Shown: positions 44,881 to 53,974, counted from the first letter of the stretch. The stretch: DNA of 64,000 bases from Candidatus Njordarchaeum guaymasense (GCA_030587605.1 JAUQYT010000196.1:1-64000), one strand, 5' to 3'. The notes: generated by a model from the letters alone, not told the origin. Program-made: numbers and translations.

Positions 44881-45915
44881 TCAGCCTTCTCCTCTCCCAG
44901 AAGCAAGATTACAATGCCTTTTTAGAAGTGAGCAGAAATGATCTCGGAGGCTGTACTCCGCTGTTCCCGTTGCCTTTGCAAGTATTCTTTGGGTCAGAAT
45001 TGGTTTTGTTCCCCTACTCTCGGATAGTTTTCTATCCGCAGCGTATATGCTTGAAACAGCCAAAATGAAAGGATTACGGCCCCCCCTCGTTGATAGATTT
45101 AGTTCTTTGAGTATTGATAGAGCTATGGATAGAATACTACACTTGTACTCCTCGACATTGATTTCTGACTCACTGACCCTGCATTGAATCTCTGGCTGTG
45201 TGATGACGGCGGAAAGAAGTCTGCTAAGATATTCTTCGCTTCTCCTAACATGCACATTTATGTCCAGTTTGCCTTGGAGTTTAGGCAACTCTCTTACAAT
45301 GCTTCTTACACTGACTCTATGACCGAGACCTCTGAAAACATCTGCCAACTCTTGAATTGTGACGGGAGCGCACTCCTTAAACTCTCTAATTGCCACGAAG
45401 AGACATGTTGCTACAGTGATTAGTCTGTTGCTCACTTCCGCGCACAACTTCGAAGATGTTATCTTTCTGTAGTAATAAGCTGCTCTATTCCTAACACTTT
45501 CAGATAGCCTCAATAGAACGGAAACCCGGTTCAGAACGCGGAGAGCATTATAATCGGTTTCTCTCTTGTCTGTCCGTGACTTCAAATCATAATTATACTT
45601 CAGCCTTCGAAAGAGAGCCTGTCTCTTATATGAAAGTGGCTCGCCTTGGGAGTCGCAGAAATAACCCTTATTATGGTAGTCAATATAACTACCCAAGCCA
45701 TCAACTATGTGTAATCTCTTCCCCAGTGAAGAATGAGCTTTCTCACCGCTGCTAAGGTTATCTACTAAATAAGAAGCAACAGGGCACGCACATTGCACTA
45801 ATTCGTTTGAGGCTACAAGTCCACACTTACTACACACATATTCTCCATTCTCTGCAACAATGTCGCCTTGGCATTCAGTACACTTACCATTGTTTTTCAA
45901 GAATTCAATTCCCAA
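44881..45915 (-). CDS. Divergent TFB/TFIIB-like transcription factor
   Basis: 344 residues from a TTG. A zinc ribbon (CTECQGDIVAENGEYVCSKCG) is followed by a linker and two cyclin-like repeats (~120-215, RVLNRVSVLLRLSESVRNRA..., and ~255-335, CSILSIALSILKELNLST...). The B-reader/linker region does not look like housekeeping TFB. It is probably a specialised general transcription factor. It heads the operon with the secretion ATPase, suggesting it controls surface-structure genes. Confidence 0.8.
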   Translation of the reverse strand: MGIEFLKNNGKCTECQGDIVAENGEYVCSKCGLVASNELVQCACPVASYLVDNLSSGEKAHSSLGKRLHIVDGLGSYIDYHNKGYFCDSQGEPLSYKRQALFRRLKYNYDLKSRTDKRETDYNALRVLNRVSVLLRLSESVRNRAAYYYRKITSSKLCAEVSNRLITVATCLFVAIREFKECAPVTIQELADVFRGLGHRVSVRSIVRELPKLQGKLDINVHVRRSEEYLSRLLSAVITQPEIQCRVSESEINVEEYKCSILSIALSILKELNLSTRGGRNPFILAVSSIYAADRKLSESRGTKPILTQRILAKATGTAEYSLRDHFCSLLKRHCNLASGRGEG

Positions 45916-46322
45916 TTTGGCCTTTTCACCAATTCATTGGTTGGCCCTTGGTCCTGCAAATCCCTTTCGGGGGAAACAAGTAACATCAAAGTTACAATGG
46001 GTCACATTGAGCGTGGTATAAGTGAAGACTAGAGATTACTCATCTCCGGACTTTTGAGTCCACTGATCGTTTCTTTCGCGGTTCTCTTTTAATGTCCGGC
46101 ATAACGAGTTTGATATAATCTGTAGAAGCCCCCCACCACATTAAGGAATAGATTCGTGGGTGTCTACCCTATGTGTGAAGGAACGCTACTGGTCTGATAC
46201 ATCAATAATATTGGTAACAATCTACATAGGCTGAGACAGATAAGTAAATAACTCTCCAGCTATTATTCTTAGAGATAGCTTTATAGACGATGATGATCTG
46301 TCATCTCGAAGGAGGTATTCCA
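45916..46322. other. Intergenic region
   Basis: 407 bases between divergent TFB-like and LSm genes. A/T-rich blocks near 46205-46280 (AATAATATTGGTAAC) probably hold promoter elements for the LSm gene. I see no convincing RNA gene or repeat. Confidence 0.5.
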
Positions 46323-46754
46323 ATGCCAGAAGATGCAGCAGGTAGAAGCTTCTTCAGAGAGCTAGCTTCGTTGACAGGCTCTACGGTCACAGTTACAACC
46401 ACGGGGAGCAAGAGTTTCACAGGAGAAATGAGAGGCTATGACCCGAACTCCTTGAGCGTATGCTTGGCAGGTGCTAAGGATAGCGAAGGGAAAACCTTCC
46501 ATAGACTAATTATTAACGGCTCAATGATAGAGCAAATAGTTAGGTCTGAAGAACCATTCGATTTGAGGTCCCTCGCAAACGAAATCCAGAAAATATTTCC
46601 GCCAGGCGAAGTAAAATACATGGAAGACGCTCGAGTAATACAAGTCCTCGATAAGATCAAGGTTACGGAGTCAGGCGTTGAAGGGACAGGTCCTCTTACA
46701 GAGCGAGTGAGGGTTATCTTCGACAAATTTGTCAAAGAGAAAAGCAAGAAGTAG
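46323..46754 (+). CDS. LSm protein with C-terminal extension
   Basis: 143 residues from the ATG at 46323, which has AAGGAGG immediately upstream. Residues ~8-75 are the Sm fold (LASLTGSTVTVTTTGSKSFT, then RLIINGSMIEQIVR). The rest (FPPGEVKYMEDARVIQVLDK, then helix LTERVRVIFDKFVKE) is a second small domain, as in archaeal SmAP3-like proteins. An RNA-binding role is probable. Confidence 0.8.
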   Translation: MPEDAAGRSFFRELASLTGSTVTVTTTGSKSFTGEMRGYDPNSLSVCLAGAKDSEGKTFHRLIINGSMIEQIVRSEEPFDLRSLANEIQKIFPPGEVKYMEDARVIQVLDKIKVTESGVEGTGPLTERVRVIFDKFVKEKSKK

Positions 46755-46804
46755 GAGTATGAAATGCCTTTCAGCTTGAGAGGAAGATTAAATTGACTAA
46801 ATTC

Positions 46805-47563
46805 TCAGACTGTCTCCTTGCCTCTTGAACGTCTCCCTCTCCCTGTCCGTCTAGCAGCAATCAACCCTACTTTCGCTCCAGGGGGTGCATTTCTAGATAC
46901 TGTGGTTGGAGCCCCTTCGTGTTGGTGTTGTCCACCGCCATGGGGATGGGACGTAATATTCATAGCAACTCCCCTAACTATGGGCCACTTCAAAGCTCTT
47001 GAATGAACATAGTGGTACTTCTTGCCCGCTTTGACAAACGGTTTTTCTGTCCTTCCCCCGCCAGACACGATACCAATAGTGGCCCTGCATGATGGGTTGA
47101 AAGCCTTCGTGGCTCCGGAGGGTAGCTGCACAAGAGTTTCTGTTGCAGTGTGAGTTATCACGGTTCCGTATGTACCGGAAGCTCTTATGTACTTTCCCCC
47201 GTCACCTGGTTCTCCTTCAACGTTGAAAACGGGAGTTCCCTCTGGCACAGCTGAGAGTGGTAGAATGTCTCCCTCTGAACGGTTTGCTTGTGGGGCGGAG
47301 GATCCTCCGACTATCACTACCTGGTTCAGTCGCAGACCTTCGCATGCTGGAATGAGTGCTTGAGATCCATCTCGAAATCTTATCAATGCAATAGGAGCAC
47401 CCCTACCGGGGTCATGAAGTATATCCTTCACGTAACCCTTGACATAGGGTCCTTCATCTGCACGCAAAGGTTGGTACCTGGCTTCACCTATGCTCCTGTG
47501 AGTGGGCGCACGAAATGTCGAGGTTCCTCTTCCCTTCCGTTGCACAAGTATTCTCTTGCCCAT
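46805..47563 (-). CDS. rpl2: 50S ribosomal protein L2
   Basis: 252 residues. It starts MGKRILVQRKGRGTSTFRAP; the peptidyltransferase-proximal loop AMNITSHPHGGGQHQHEG is intact. It is the last gene of the L3-L4-L23-L2 cluster; S19, L22 and S3, which usually follow, are not downstream. Confidence 0.98.
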   Translation of the reverse strand: MGKRILVQRKGRGTSTFRAPTHRSIGEARYQPLRADEGPYVKGYVKDILHDPGRGAPIALIRFRDGSQALIPACEGLRLNQVVIVGGSSAPQANRSEGDILPLSAVPEGTPVFNVEGEPGDGGKYIRASGTYGTVITHTATETLVQLPSGATKAFNPSCRATIGIVSGGGRTEKPFVKAGKKYHYVHSRALKWPIVRGVAMNITSHPHGGGQHQHEGAPTTVSRNAPPGAKVGLIAARRTGRGRRSRGKETV

Positions 47564-47597
47564 GCTTGCACACCATCGTTATAGGATTCGGTTGAGT

Positions 47598-47861
47598 TCA
47601 GAATACGCCAAGCTTGGTCGCTATATCACTCGCTTTGAATTCTGGTCTTAAGGTAATGTATGCCTTTTTCTCCCCTGTGGGAAGAATTGCAGTGTTGACT
47701 TTCATTACCTCAACCTCGTAGAGCCGTTCAATGGCTCGGCGGATCATATGCTTATTGGCTTTACGTGATACTATGAATACTAACTTATTTTCGCGCTCAA
47801 TAGCCTCGAGCGCTGCCTCTGTAATAACAGGCCTTATTATCACAACGCTTTCACTACTCAT
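47598..47861 (-). CDS. rpl23: 50S ribosomal protein L23
   Basis: 87 residues. Family features are IRPVITEAALEAIERENKLV, VSRKANKHMIRRAIERLYEV and KKAYITLRPEFKASDIA. It overlaps the end of rpl4 by eight bases. It lines the nascent peptide exit and docks SRP. Confidence 0.97.
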   Translation of the reverse strand: MSSESVVIIRPVITEAALEAIERENKLVFIVSRKANKHMIRRAIERLYEVEVMKVNTAILPTGEKKAYITLRPEFKASDIATKLGVF

Positions 47862-48663
47862 TCAGTACCCCACTACCTAGCCAACTGAATGTCTTAAGCT
47901 TGTTCAAAGCCGCTTCTGACCAAATTGTCAGTCTTCCAGGATCGCCACCAGGTGCCAAATCCTTGACGCCTAAGCTTGATACGGTAACGACGTTAACGCC
48001 TAGATTTCTCATGGCCTTAGCTACCGAATCGGTTTTGGCAACTATCATCAATGGCCCACGTCGCACCTTGTATTTTCTTCCTCTCCTCTTACCTGCACCG
48101 CTTCTCACTTTTTTGCCATTTGACACCCGTAGTACGTCAGGCCACACGCCAAGCTTAACCAAGGCATCTCTTGCCTCACGAGATGAAGCAATTTTCTCAA
48201 TGTCATCCGCACAAACGATCGGTAATGCCTTAACTTCATCATTAAGGAGATGACCGCGCTTCTTGACGAGATCCAATTCACTCGTTAGGGCGATCGCCGA
48301 CCTCAAAGCTAGCCGGCGTTCCTTTTTGTTTATGAATTCTTTAACACGTTTCTCAACCCTCGGCGGATGAGCTAGCCTGCCGCCCACAGTCATCGGAGCA
48401 AATGCTCCTGCCATCGCCTCTGGATGAAGTGTTCCTCTCTTCCTAGGTACTCTGGCTAGGTGCATGCCAGGCCCACGTGAGTACGCCGTTGTCCTTTTTC
48501 CCGCCATAGTATCGACGCCGTGGCGGTGAAATTGAGCGGAGAGCGACGCTAACACCGCTCTTTGAACTAGATCCGGTCTGGGTGGTGTTTCAAAGACTTC
48601 CGGAAGAGGTATCTTTCTTACTGGATTACCTTCGAGATTCAAGACATTTACTGTTTTTGTCAT
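47854..48663 (-). CDS. rpl4: 50S ribosomal protein L4
   Basis: 269 residues. Recognised from VNVLNLEGNPVRKIPLPEVF, the extended loop with GPGMHLARVPRKRGTLHPEA, and AIALTSELDLVKKRGH. It follows rpl3 at 22 bases. Confidence 0.97.
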   Translation of the reverse strand: MTKTVNVLNLEGNPVRKIPLPEVFETPPRPDLVQRAVLASLSAQFHRHGVDTMAGKRTTAYSRGPGMHLARVPRKRGTLHPEAMAGAFAPMTVGGRLAHPPRVEKRVKEFINKKERRLALRSAIALTSELDLVKKRGHLLNDEVKALPIVCADDIEKIASSREARDALVKLGVWPDVLRVSNGKKVRSGAGKRRGRKYKVRRGPLMIVAKTDSVAKAMRNLGVNVVTVSSLGVKDLAPGGDPGRLTIWSEAALNKLKTFSWLGSGVLNE

Positions 48664-48685
48664 AGGTTTCTCCCCCTATTAGACC

Positions 48686-49690
48686 CTATTTCGAGGGCGT
48701 ATTGTGGATGTGTAATATCTGAGGTGCCTTCTCAGGTGCTTTCTGATGAGACCGTATTGGCTGCCTTAGCTTGATCATTCGCTTCACTTCACCTGGGATG
48801 GAACCCTGCAATAGGAGGTAGTCGCCTCTGATCACACCGTACCTGTTGATCCCACCCTTGGCTGTGATCTCTTCACCTCTATCGCCAAGTTTTAGGATTC
48901 GCTTGTTGAATTCAACGCGATGATGATACCCTGTCTGGCCTGCCCTTGGGACGGTGTACATAACACTGTGAGGGCTGATCGCACCCAGCGTGCCCACGCC
49001 GCGAACAGTCTTGCGGGACTTCTTCTGTAAGACTCTGACGTTCCACCGTTTCACGGGTCCTTGGAAGCCTTTACCTTTTGATACTGCGATCACGTCGATT
49101 ACGTTACCCTCTCTAAAAGCGTCGCGTACCCTGACCTCTTTGCCGAGAATGCCTTTTGCATATCTGAGTTGTTCTGGGATCGGGCCGCCTCCAACTTCAA
49201 TCTCCATAATTGCTGGCTTCTTTGAAGGAACACCTGCCAACCTAGGTTGTGTATGGGCCACGAGTCTAATTCTGTCAATGTTGCTGAGATCCCCTTCCAA
49301 TTTTGCCAGTTTTTCATCCGTCTTGGGGTCAGAAGTTAGTGGGAAATTGCGTGAGAGATCTTTGTTCATGTTTCTTGACCAGACTTCGTGTAAGCATCTG
49401 AGTCCATAAGTAGTTTGGGTGTAAGCTCTCAATCCGCAAACCACTAACGGAGGGCAGTCTATTATCGTGACTGGTACCTCAACCTCTCGTCCCCGTAGAG
49501 GACTGTGTGGGGCGTCTTCCATTAAAATGGTATGAGTCATACCAGCCTTGAAGCCTGCAAACCCTAACAATAAGGGCTCACCAGTGCGTGCTGGCCAAGT
49601 TCTAATTCGCCCCCAAGGTTTTGCCGCTCTCTTCCGAGGAAGATACGATAGTGATCCATGTTTGGGGGCATGTTGCTTTCTATGTCCCAC
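48686..49690 (-). CDS. rpl3: 50S ribosomal protein L3
   Basis: 334 residues. It starts MGHRKQHAPKHGSLSYLPRK; KGFQGPVKRWNVRVLQKKSR and GQTGYHHRVEFNKRILKLGD are characteristic. It is the first ribosomal gene of the operon, preceded by a SPOUT methyltransferase on the same strand. Confidence 0.98.
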   Translation of the reverse strand: MGHRKQHAPKHGSLSYLPRKRAAKPWGRIRTWPARTGEPLLLGFAGFKAGMTHTILMEDAPHSPLRGREVEVPVTIIDCPPLVVCGLRAYTQTTYGLRCLHEVWSRNMNKDLSRNFPLTSDPKTDEKLAKLEGDLSNIDRIRLVAHTQPRLAGVPSKKPAIMEIEVGGGPIPEQLRYAKGILGKEVRVRDAFREGNVIDVIAVSKGKGFQGPVKRWNVRVLQKKSRKTVRGVGTLGAISPHSVMYTVPRAGQTGYHHRVEFNKRILKLGDRGEEITAKGGINRYGVIRGDYLLLQGSIPGEVKRMIKLRQPIRSHQKAPEKAPQILHIHNTPSK

Positions 49691-49830
49691 TGCGGGCGCC
49701 TCCTGTGATAGTGATTTTCCCTCAAATAGAAACCCTAAGGCTAGTTAAATCCTTGCCTATATCTTGCTAGATGACGTGAGAATACATTAGTGAGCTTCCT
49801 ACGAATGGATCTACTCATTCCTTATAAGAC

Positions 49831-50706
49831 TTATGAATCTTCCGTCTTCGGCTTTCTTCCCAGGTTGAGAAGCACGTTGATGATGGCAAGTGTAGCATGA
49901 ATCGCCTCTTCACTTCTTACGCTCAAGGTTCCTTGTTCTGGAATTGTATTTATGACATAATCTGCGATACTAGCATCCAATCCTTCCTTTGAGAGTATCT
50001 GTCTTAATCCTTCTTTCGGGGAGCCGAATAGTATTAGAATTCTTCTGGAGTTTTGGAGTCTTGACTCGAGTTCCTTGACGAGCTCAATGACGGGTAAGCC
50101 TGATCTTGATGTGAAGATGCATAAGTCGAAGGCTCTTTTTTTTAGAAACTCTCCTAGCCTCTCGTGTAGTCCATGTACCCTGTAGCCCCAGTAGCTGGCA
50201 GGTCTCGAACGATCCACCGACTCCAATGATACCTCTTCGCCTTCTTTTCTGACACGGAATGTTCCTCTTGTCCCCTTCGGGATCTCGGCTCGTGTTCTTA
50301 GCACTCTCTCTACTCCTACGTCAACTAGCGACCCACCTGCACCCTTGGTAACGACGACACCTTCGCGGAATTCACCATCTTTTAGAGCCGCTACTTGGCT
50401 ATTCGTTGGGTGATGAGGCGTGTTAAGGGGTGGGAGGGTGCCCGCGTATTTCAACACACGCGATAGCGGGAAGAGCCTCCTTCTTAGATACTGTGGGGTC
50501 TCCATATAGAGAAGTACCTGGGAGACAAGTTCGATATCCTTCTCCTGTTTTCTATAATCATAGTCAGGATAAATGTAGATCTCATCAACGCGGTAGATAG
50601 CTGCTGCACGGCCTACCTGACCAATTTTGTAGGTCTTCAATTGAAGACTTGGGACATCCGCAACTATCGAGGCGGGTATCGCTATACAAACCCTAGGTAG
50701 TTCCAT
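49831..50706 (-). CDS. SPOUT-type RNA methyltransferase (DUF171 family)
   Basis: 291 residues from the ATG at 50706; the frame extends five codons to a TTG. N-terminal VCIAIPASIVADVPSLQLKT and GRAAAIYRVDEIYIYPD, an inserted OB-like segment (FREGVVVTKGAGGSLVDVGV), then knot residues GYRVH, LILFGSPKEGLRQIL and YVINTIPEQGTLSVRSEEAI. These are the SAM-binding deep knot. The family is often encoded next to rpl3 in archaea and may modify rRNA. Confidence 0.88.
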   Translation of the reverse strand: MELPRVCIAIPASIVADVPSLQLKTYKIGQVGRAAAIYRVDEIYIYPDYDYRKQEKDIELVSQVLLYMETPQYLRRRLFPLSRVLKYAGTLPPLNTPHHPTNSQVAALKDGEFREGVVVTKGAGGSLVDVGVERVLRTRAEIPKGTRGTFRVRKEGEEVSLESVDRSRPASYWGYRVHGLHERLGEFLKKRAFDLCIFTSRSGLPVIELVKELESRLQNSRRILILFGSPKEGLRQILSKEGLDASIADYVINTIPEQGTLSVRSEEAIHATLAIINVLLNLGRKPKTEDS

Positions 50707-50793
50707 TGGTCCATCCCCCAATGAGGCCCTCCAGTCCCTAGCGAAGGAACAGAAGAGTTTAACGAGTGAATGAGCAGGTTGACCTTGTTCAGA

Positions 50794-51744
50794 TTAGACT
50801 CTCCGTTTCCTAGACAAAATGTAAATTAATAGACCACAAACCAGAACTGCTGATGAAACGACAAAAACAGATGGAAATACATCTGGCGAGGGCATTTGGA
50901 ACTTCTCGACCAACCATAGAATCAGGTTCCTGAACAGAAACCGGTTACCCTCGACGTTCATGTAAGTATTGTTAAACATCGATGCCGAGCCAGATAGAAC
51001 GACCCGGTTTCTCCCATTGTCGAACAAGAGAAGCCAATTCGACAAACTTGCGTCGGATGAAGCCTGTGCGGTTCCAACTGCAAATGGATCATCGTTGTTC
51101 GTTACATTCAAACTACACGATATTGTTACGACCTGTGTTACCTCACTAGTTACTGATTCTGATTCTGTCTTAAGATGGAACATCGAACTGTTGATTCTGA
51201 CAGCGAGGGTATTGTTTTTGTAGACTTTTTCCTGCCAGTTCCCCGTACTATTGCTAACAGATATCGCGTCCTCGCCAAATGACACGTTTCGGACATAAGT
51301 TTCTTTGAGAATATCGTTAAGGATTCCTGATGAGTTTCTTGGACCACCACCGTTGTAGTTAGACATGAGGAGTAATGAGCCTCCTTTGTCGAGAAATCCT
51401 TGGAGTATTGTTGCGTTCGGAATGGTCGTCGCAACAGGAACGCCCACTATGAGTAGCGTTGCCCCGTTCAAATTGTCTTCTGACAATAAGTTACTTTTGA
51501 CGGTCAGATTTAGATCTAAACCCAGATCAGGGTTGGTATCTCGCAGGAACATCTCGACGCTGCTAAAGTTTTCGTTTCCGTTCGGTAAACTAGCGTTCCC
51601 AAAAACGAGCATAACTTGGATCAAGCGGCGATCGCTTCGAACATCTTGAGCTGAAACAGCAGAGATCGTAAGCGTTGACGACAAAACCAAACACGTCAAT
51701 ATCGCGATTGTCAGAATACTCCGTCGGCACATAATATTATACAT
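50794..51744 (-). CDS. Membrane-anchored surface protein with GATase/IFT-like domain, OST48-like
   Basis: 316 residues: a signal peptide (ILTIAILTCLVLSSTLTISA, cleavage after VSA), a large extracellular part, a C-terminal transmembrane helix (FVVSSAVLVCGLLIYILS) and a basic tail. The extracellular part contains NGATLLIVGVPVATTIPN, LQGFLDKGGSLLLMSN and a second-half RVVLSGSASMFNNTYM, the layout of DUF4350/GldG and of the lumenal domain of eukaryotic OST48/Wbp1. Several N-x-S/T sequons are present. Function is unproven; OST48-like is the interesting reading. Confidence 0.6.
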   Translation of the reverse strand: MYNIMCRRSILTIAILTCLVLSSTLTISAVSAQDVRSDRRLIQVMLVFGNASLPNGNENFSSVEMFLRDTNPDLGLDLNLTVKSNLLSEDNLNGATLLIVGVPVATTIPNATILQGFLDKGGSLLLMSNYNGGGPRNSSGILNDILKETYVRNVSFGEDAISVSNSTGNWQEKVYKNNTLAVRINSSMFHLKTESESVTSEVTQVVTISCSLNVTNNDDPFAVGTAQASSDASLSNWLLLFDNGRNRVVLSGSASMFNNTYMNVEGNRFLFRNLILWLVEKFQMPSPDVFPSVFVVSSAVLVCGLLIYILSRKRRV

Positions 51745-51955
51745 CCCCGATTCCTAAATCCACAATGGTAATGTGTGGTTCTCCTTTGCGGTGGTCACCT
51801 GAACACATCATTTTCTAAACAACATTCTTGGTTCAAATCACCATCTTCTCTTTAGTAGGGCGACAGCTATTAAGCTTTAAGAATGTGCTTTTTTCTTACT
51901 CGAGTCTGTACTAAAGTATGAATTAGACGTTGATTAGTTCAAGACGCAACTTTCT

Positions 51956-52573
51956 TCATTCTATGGTGGCGTGTCGAGCTTTTAGATCTTCCTCTTTCTT
52001 CCCGAGTCGATGCATTAATTCAGCAATAACTCCATCCAAGAAGATCATTGCCGATATCTCAAATTGGGTTCCAAGAGGAGCGAGAGGCTCATGCTCCCCC
52101 ACTATTTGCCTAGAGATGTAGGAATCCTCCGTTCGCGTCATTTTTGTCCTGCCTACAATAACTGCAACTTGATCCGCCAGACGACCAAGAGGCGAATCAG
52201 GGTACGATGTTATCGCAAGTATCTTAGCGCCTCTCCTTTCCTTAGCAATCTTAGAAGATGTGACAACTAGACGTGTGGTACCAGAACCCGATATCGCGAT
52301 AACAACGTCCTCAGGGCGGAGTATTGGAGCTATGGTTTCACCAGTTACATAAACTTGGTAGCCTAGATGCATAAGGCGCATGGCGAAGGCTTTACCAACA
52401 AGGCCTGAACGTCCTGCACCCACAACTAGTATCTTCTTATCTCTTGCTTTCAGAAGCGTCTCGATAATACCGTTAACCTGTTCTGGAACCAGTAGATTCT
52501 CTGCTCTATTAACGGATTCTACTATCTCACTCATTGCTCTTTTCACAAGACTTGTTCCATTTTCTTTTGGCAT
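51956..52573 (-). CDS. hxlB: 6-phospho-3-hexuloisomerase
   Basis: 205 residues, SIS domain. Motifs are KKILVVGAGRSGLVGKAFAM, AISGSGTTRLV, AITSYPDSPLG and PLGTQFEISAMIFLD. It converts hexulose-6-phosphate to fructose-6-phosphate in the ribulose monophosphate pathway, which in archaea makes pentoses in reverse. hxlA is not in the window. Confidence 0.9.
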   Translation of the reverse strand: MPKENGTSLVKRAMSEIVESVNRAENLLVPEQVNGIIETLLKARDKKILVVGAGRSGLVGKAFAMRLMHLGYQVYVTGETIAPILRPEDVVIAISGSGTTRLVVTSSKIAKERRGAKILAITSYPDSPLGRLADQVAVIVGRTKMTRTEDSYISRQIVGEHEPLAPLGTQFEISAMIFLDGVIAELMHRLGKKEEDLKARHATIE

Positions 52574-52638
52574 AGAACCAACTCACCTAGGTCACAGATA
52601 AGACCCACATGTTGTTTTTCCTCTATTTGAGAGCGATT

Positions 52639-52935
52639 CTATCCTCCATGAGCTATAGGCATTAGAGTGACCTCGTCTCCTTCTGACAACCTTGTTTCGT
52701 CTCCTTCGAGAACGCTTATTTCTACATCGTTAACCAGTACCAGCGTGTCATTTCTTATTGAAATCTTGTCTTCTTCAAATAACAATGTTGCTACCTTCTT
52801 ATTATAAGTCGTCGAAACTAGCTTTAGAAGGTTGGCTACAGTTGTGTTTTTTTCAACTACCATGAACTTATCATCTTGCCCTGCTACCTGTTTCATTGTT
52901 GACAAGAACTTTACTCTTATTCTCGTCTTCTTCAC
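52639..52935 (-). CDS. Ubiquitin-like small modifier (MoaD/SAMP/ThiS-type)
   Basis: 98 residues from a GTG with AAGGAGA upstream. A beta-grasp pattern ends in the activatable C-terminal di-glycine, HGG. Such proteins are sulfur carriers for molybdopterin or tRNA thiolation and can be conjugated to lysines. An Ncs6/TtuA-like thiolase that uses such a carrier is at 57960. Confidence 0.85.
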   Translation of the reverse strand: MKKTRIRVKFLSTMKQVAGQDDKFMVVEKNTTVANLLKLVSTTYNKKVATLLFEEDKISIRNDTLVLVNDVEISVLEGDETRLSEGDEVTLMPIAHGG

Positions 52936-53137
52936 TTCTCCTTATGCATACAGTGTTCCAGAGTAAGGTGACACTGACCAAAAAGCTTCAATAGTTCTCA
53001 TCAGGGAATTGCTCTTCCTCATCTGACATATCGGATCAGTTAAGTCCCCCATCCAGAAAACTTACTTGTCGTACCCACATTTGACCGCTTTGGATCACGG
53101 TTTCTGAAAGGATGGAAAACGTAGAGCAACCATAAGT

Positions 53138-53392
53138 TTAGCGGTTCTCTTCTCCCACGTCCTCTTCCTCGGTAGTGATCTGTTCTTCCTCACCGCGGCT
53201 CACCCTAGTCCTGATCTTCACTAAATGAGTCAAATACCCAGCTACTCGGTTCCGGACACCCTTTGAAGGTGTTATTAGGATGTTCCTCAGTTTTTCCTTG
53301 TTTTCATTGAACTCAGCACTGAAGTAATTGGCGTAACGGCTATAGAGATTACGTGCAAGGCGCTTGACACTGTCTATTCTGACTTTGCCCAT
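53138..53392 (-). CDS. rps17e: 30S ribosomal protein S17e
   Basis: 84 residues: MGKVRIDSVKRLARNLYSRY, FNENKEKL, PSKGVRNRVAGYLTHLV. The acidic tail is not conserved. Archaea/eukaryote-specific small-subunit protein. Confidence 0.93.
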   Translation of the reverse strand: MGKVRIDSVKRLARNLYSRYANYFSAEFNENKEKLRNILITPSKGVRNRVAGYLTHLVKIRTRVSRGEEEQITTEEEDVGEENR

Positions 53393-53592
53393 GAGAGAGC
53401 ACCTTTTGCTAGTGTGAGACCCTTCTCATAATTCTGTGAGAGAAATAGTTAATGTACTTCCTTTTATAATTCTATCGGTCGAAGCGCAAAGAGGGCATCC
53501 CTCGCTTTACAACTATCATTTGGATCTTGGGAGTGTCAATTCAATGTAAGACCGAAAGGATTTTGAACTAGATAAACTCTCCCTACTCTTGT

Positions 53593-53707
53593 GCTCCGGT
53601 AGTATAGTTCGGTCAAGTATAGCGGCCTCTCGGGTTTACACAGGGAAAGCCGCGGACCCGGGTTCGAATCTCTTTCTACTTTTTGAGCGAAAATCCCGGC
53701 CGGAGCA
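53593..53707 (+). tRNA. tRNA-Glu (anticodon CTC) with two introns
   Basis: Acceptor GCTCCGG/CCGGAGC with A discriminator. Anticodon stem GCGGC/GCCGC and loop CTCTCGA (anticodon at 53629-53631). The first intron, 53633-53647 (15 bases), is at the canonical 37/38 site. The second, 53670-53694 (25 bases), splits the T-arm after TTCGAAT, flanked by AATC repeats, the same T-loop site as in tRNA-Ser (CGA). The spliced length is 75; T-stem CCGGG/CCCGG is restored. Confidence 0.85.
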
Positions 53708-53734
53708 CTATGGCATCAGCAAAAAGCGAAAATG

Positions 53735-53974
53735 TCAGTATATAATGCTACCACCAAGTAGCTTCAACAACTGCTCTTTAATTAGGTCAAGTTGCTGATA
53801 TATTGAGTTCAGTGCATCACCAGACCAGCCGAGGACTTGAAGGACGAGACCTATTATAATCCCTATGACAATTAGTGATAGTCCTATGAGCATACCCTCT
53901 TCGACCAATGGAGATCCTCTTTCATCTTTGAATAGTCTTGATAAGAGTCTCTTTTTGTTCTTCCTTGATTTCAT
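53735..53974 (-). CDS. Type IV pilin-like small protein
   Basis: 79 residues from the ATG at 53974 (MKSRKNKKRL); the frame extends upstream but the extension is not pilin-like. A basic leader ends KDERG, then SPLVEEGMLIGLSLIVIGII: a prepilin-type cleavage after G, a glutamate at +5 and a hydrophobic helix. It resembles Flp/TadE-type pilins. The secretion ATPase at 42644 could assemble it. Mature protein is only ~60 residues. Confidence 0.6.
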   Translation of the reverse strand: MKSRKNKKRLLSRLFKDERGSPLVEEGMLIGLSLIVIGIIIGLVLQVLGWSGDALNSIYQQLDLIKEQLLKLLGGSIIY

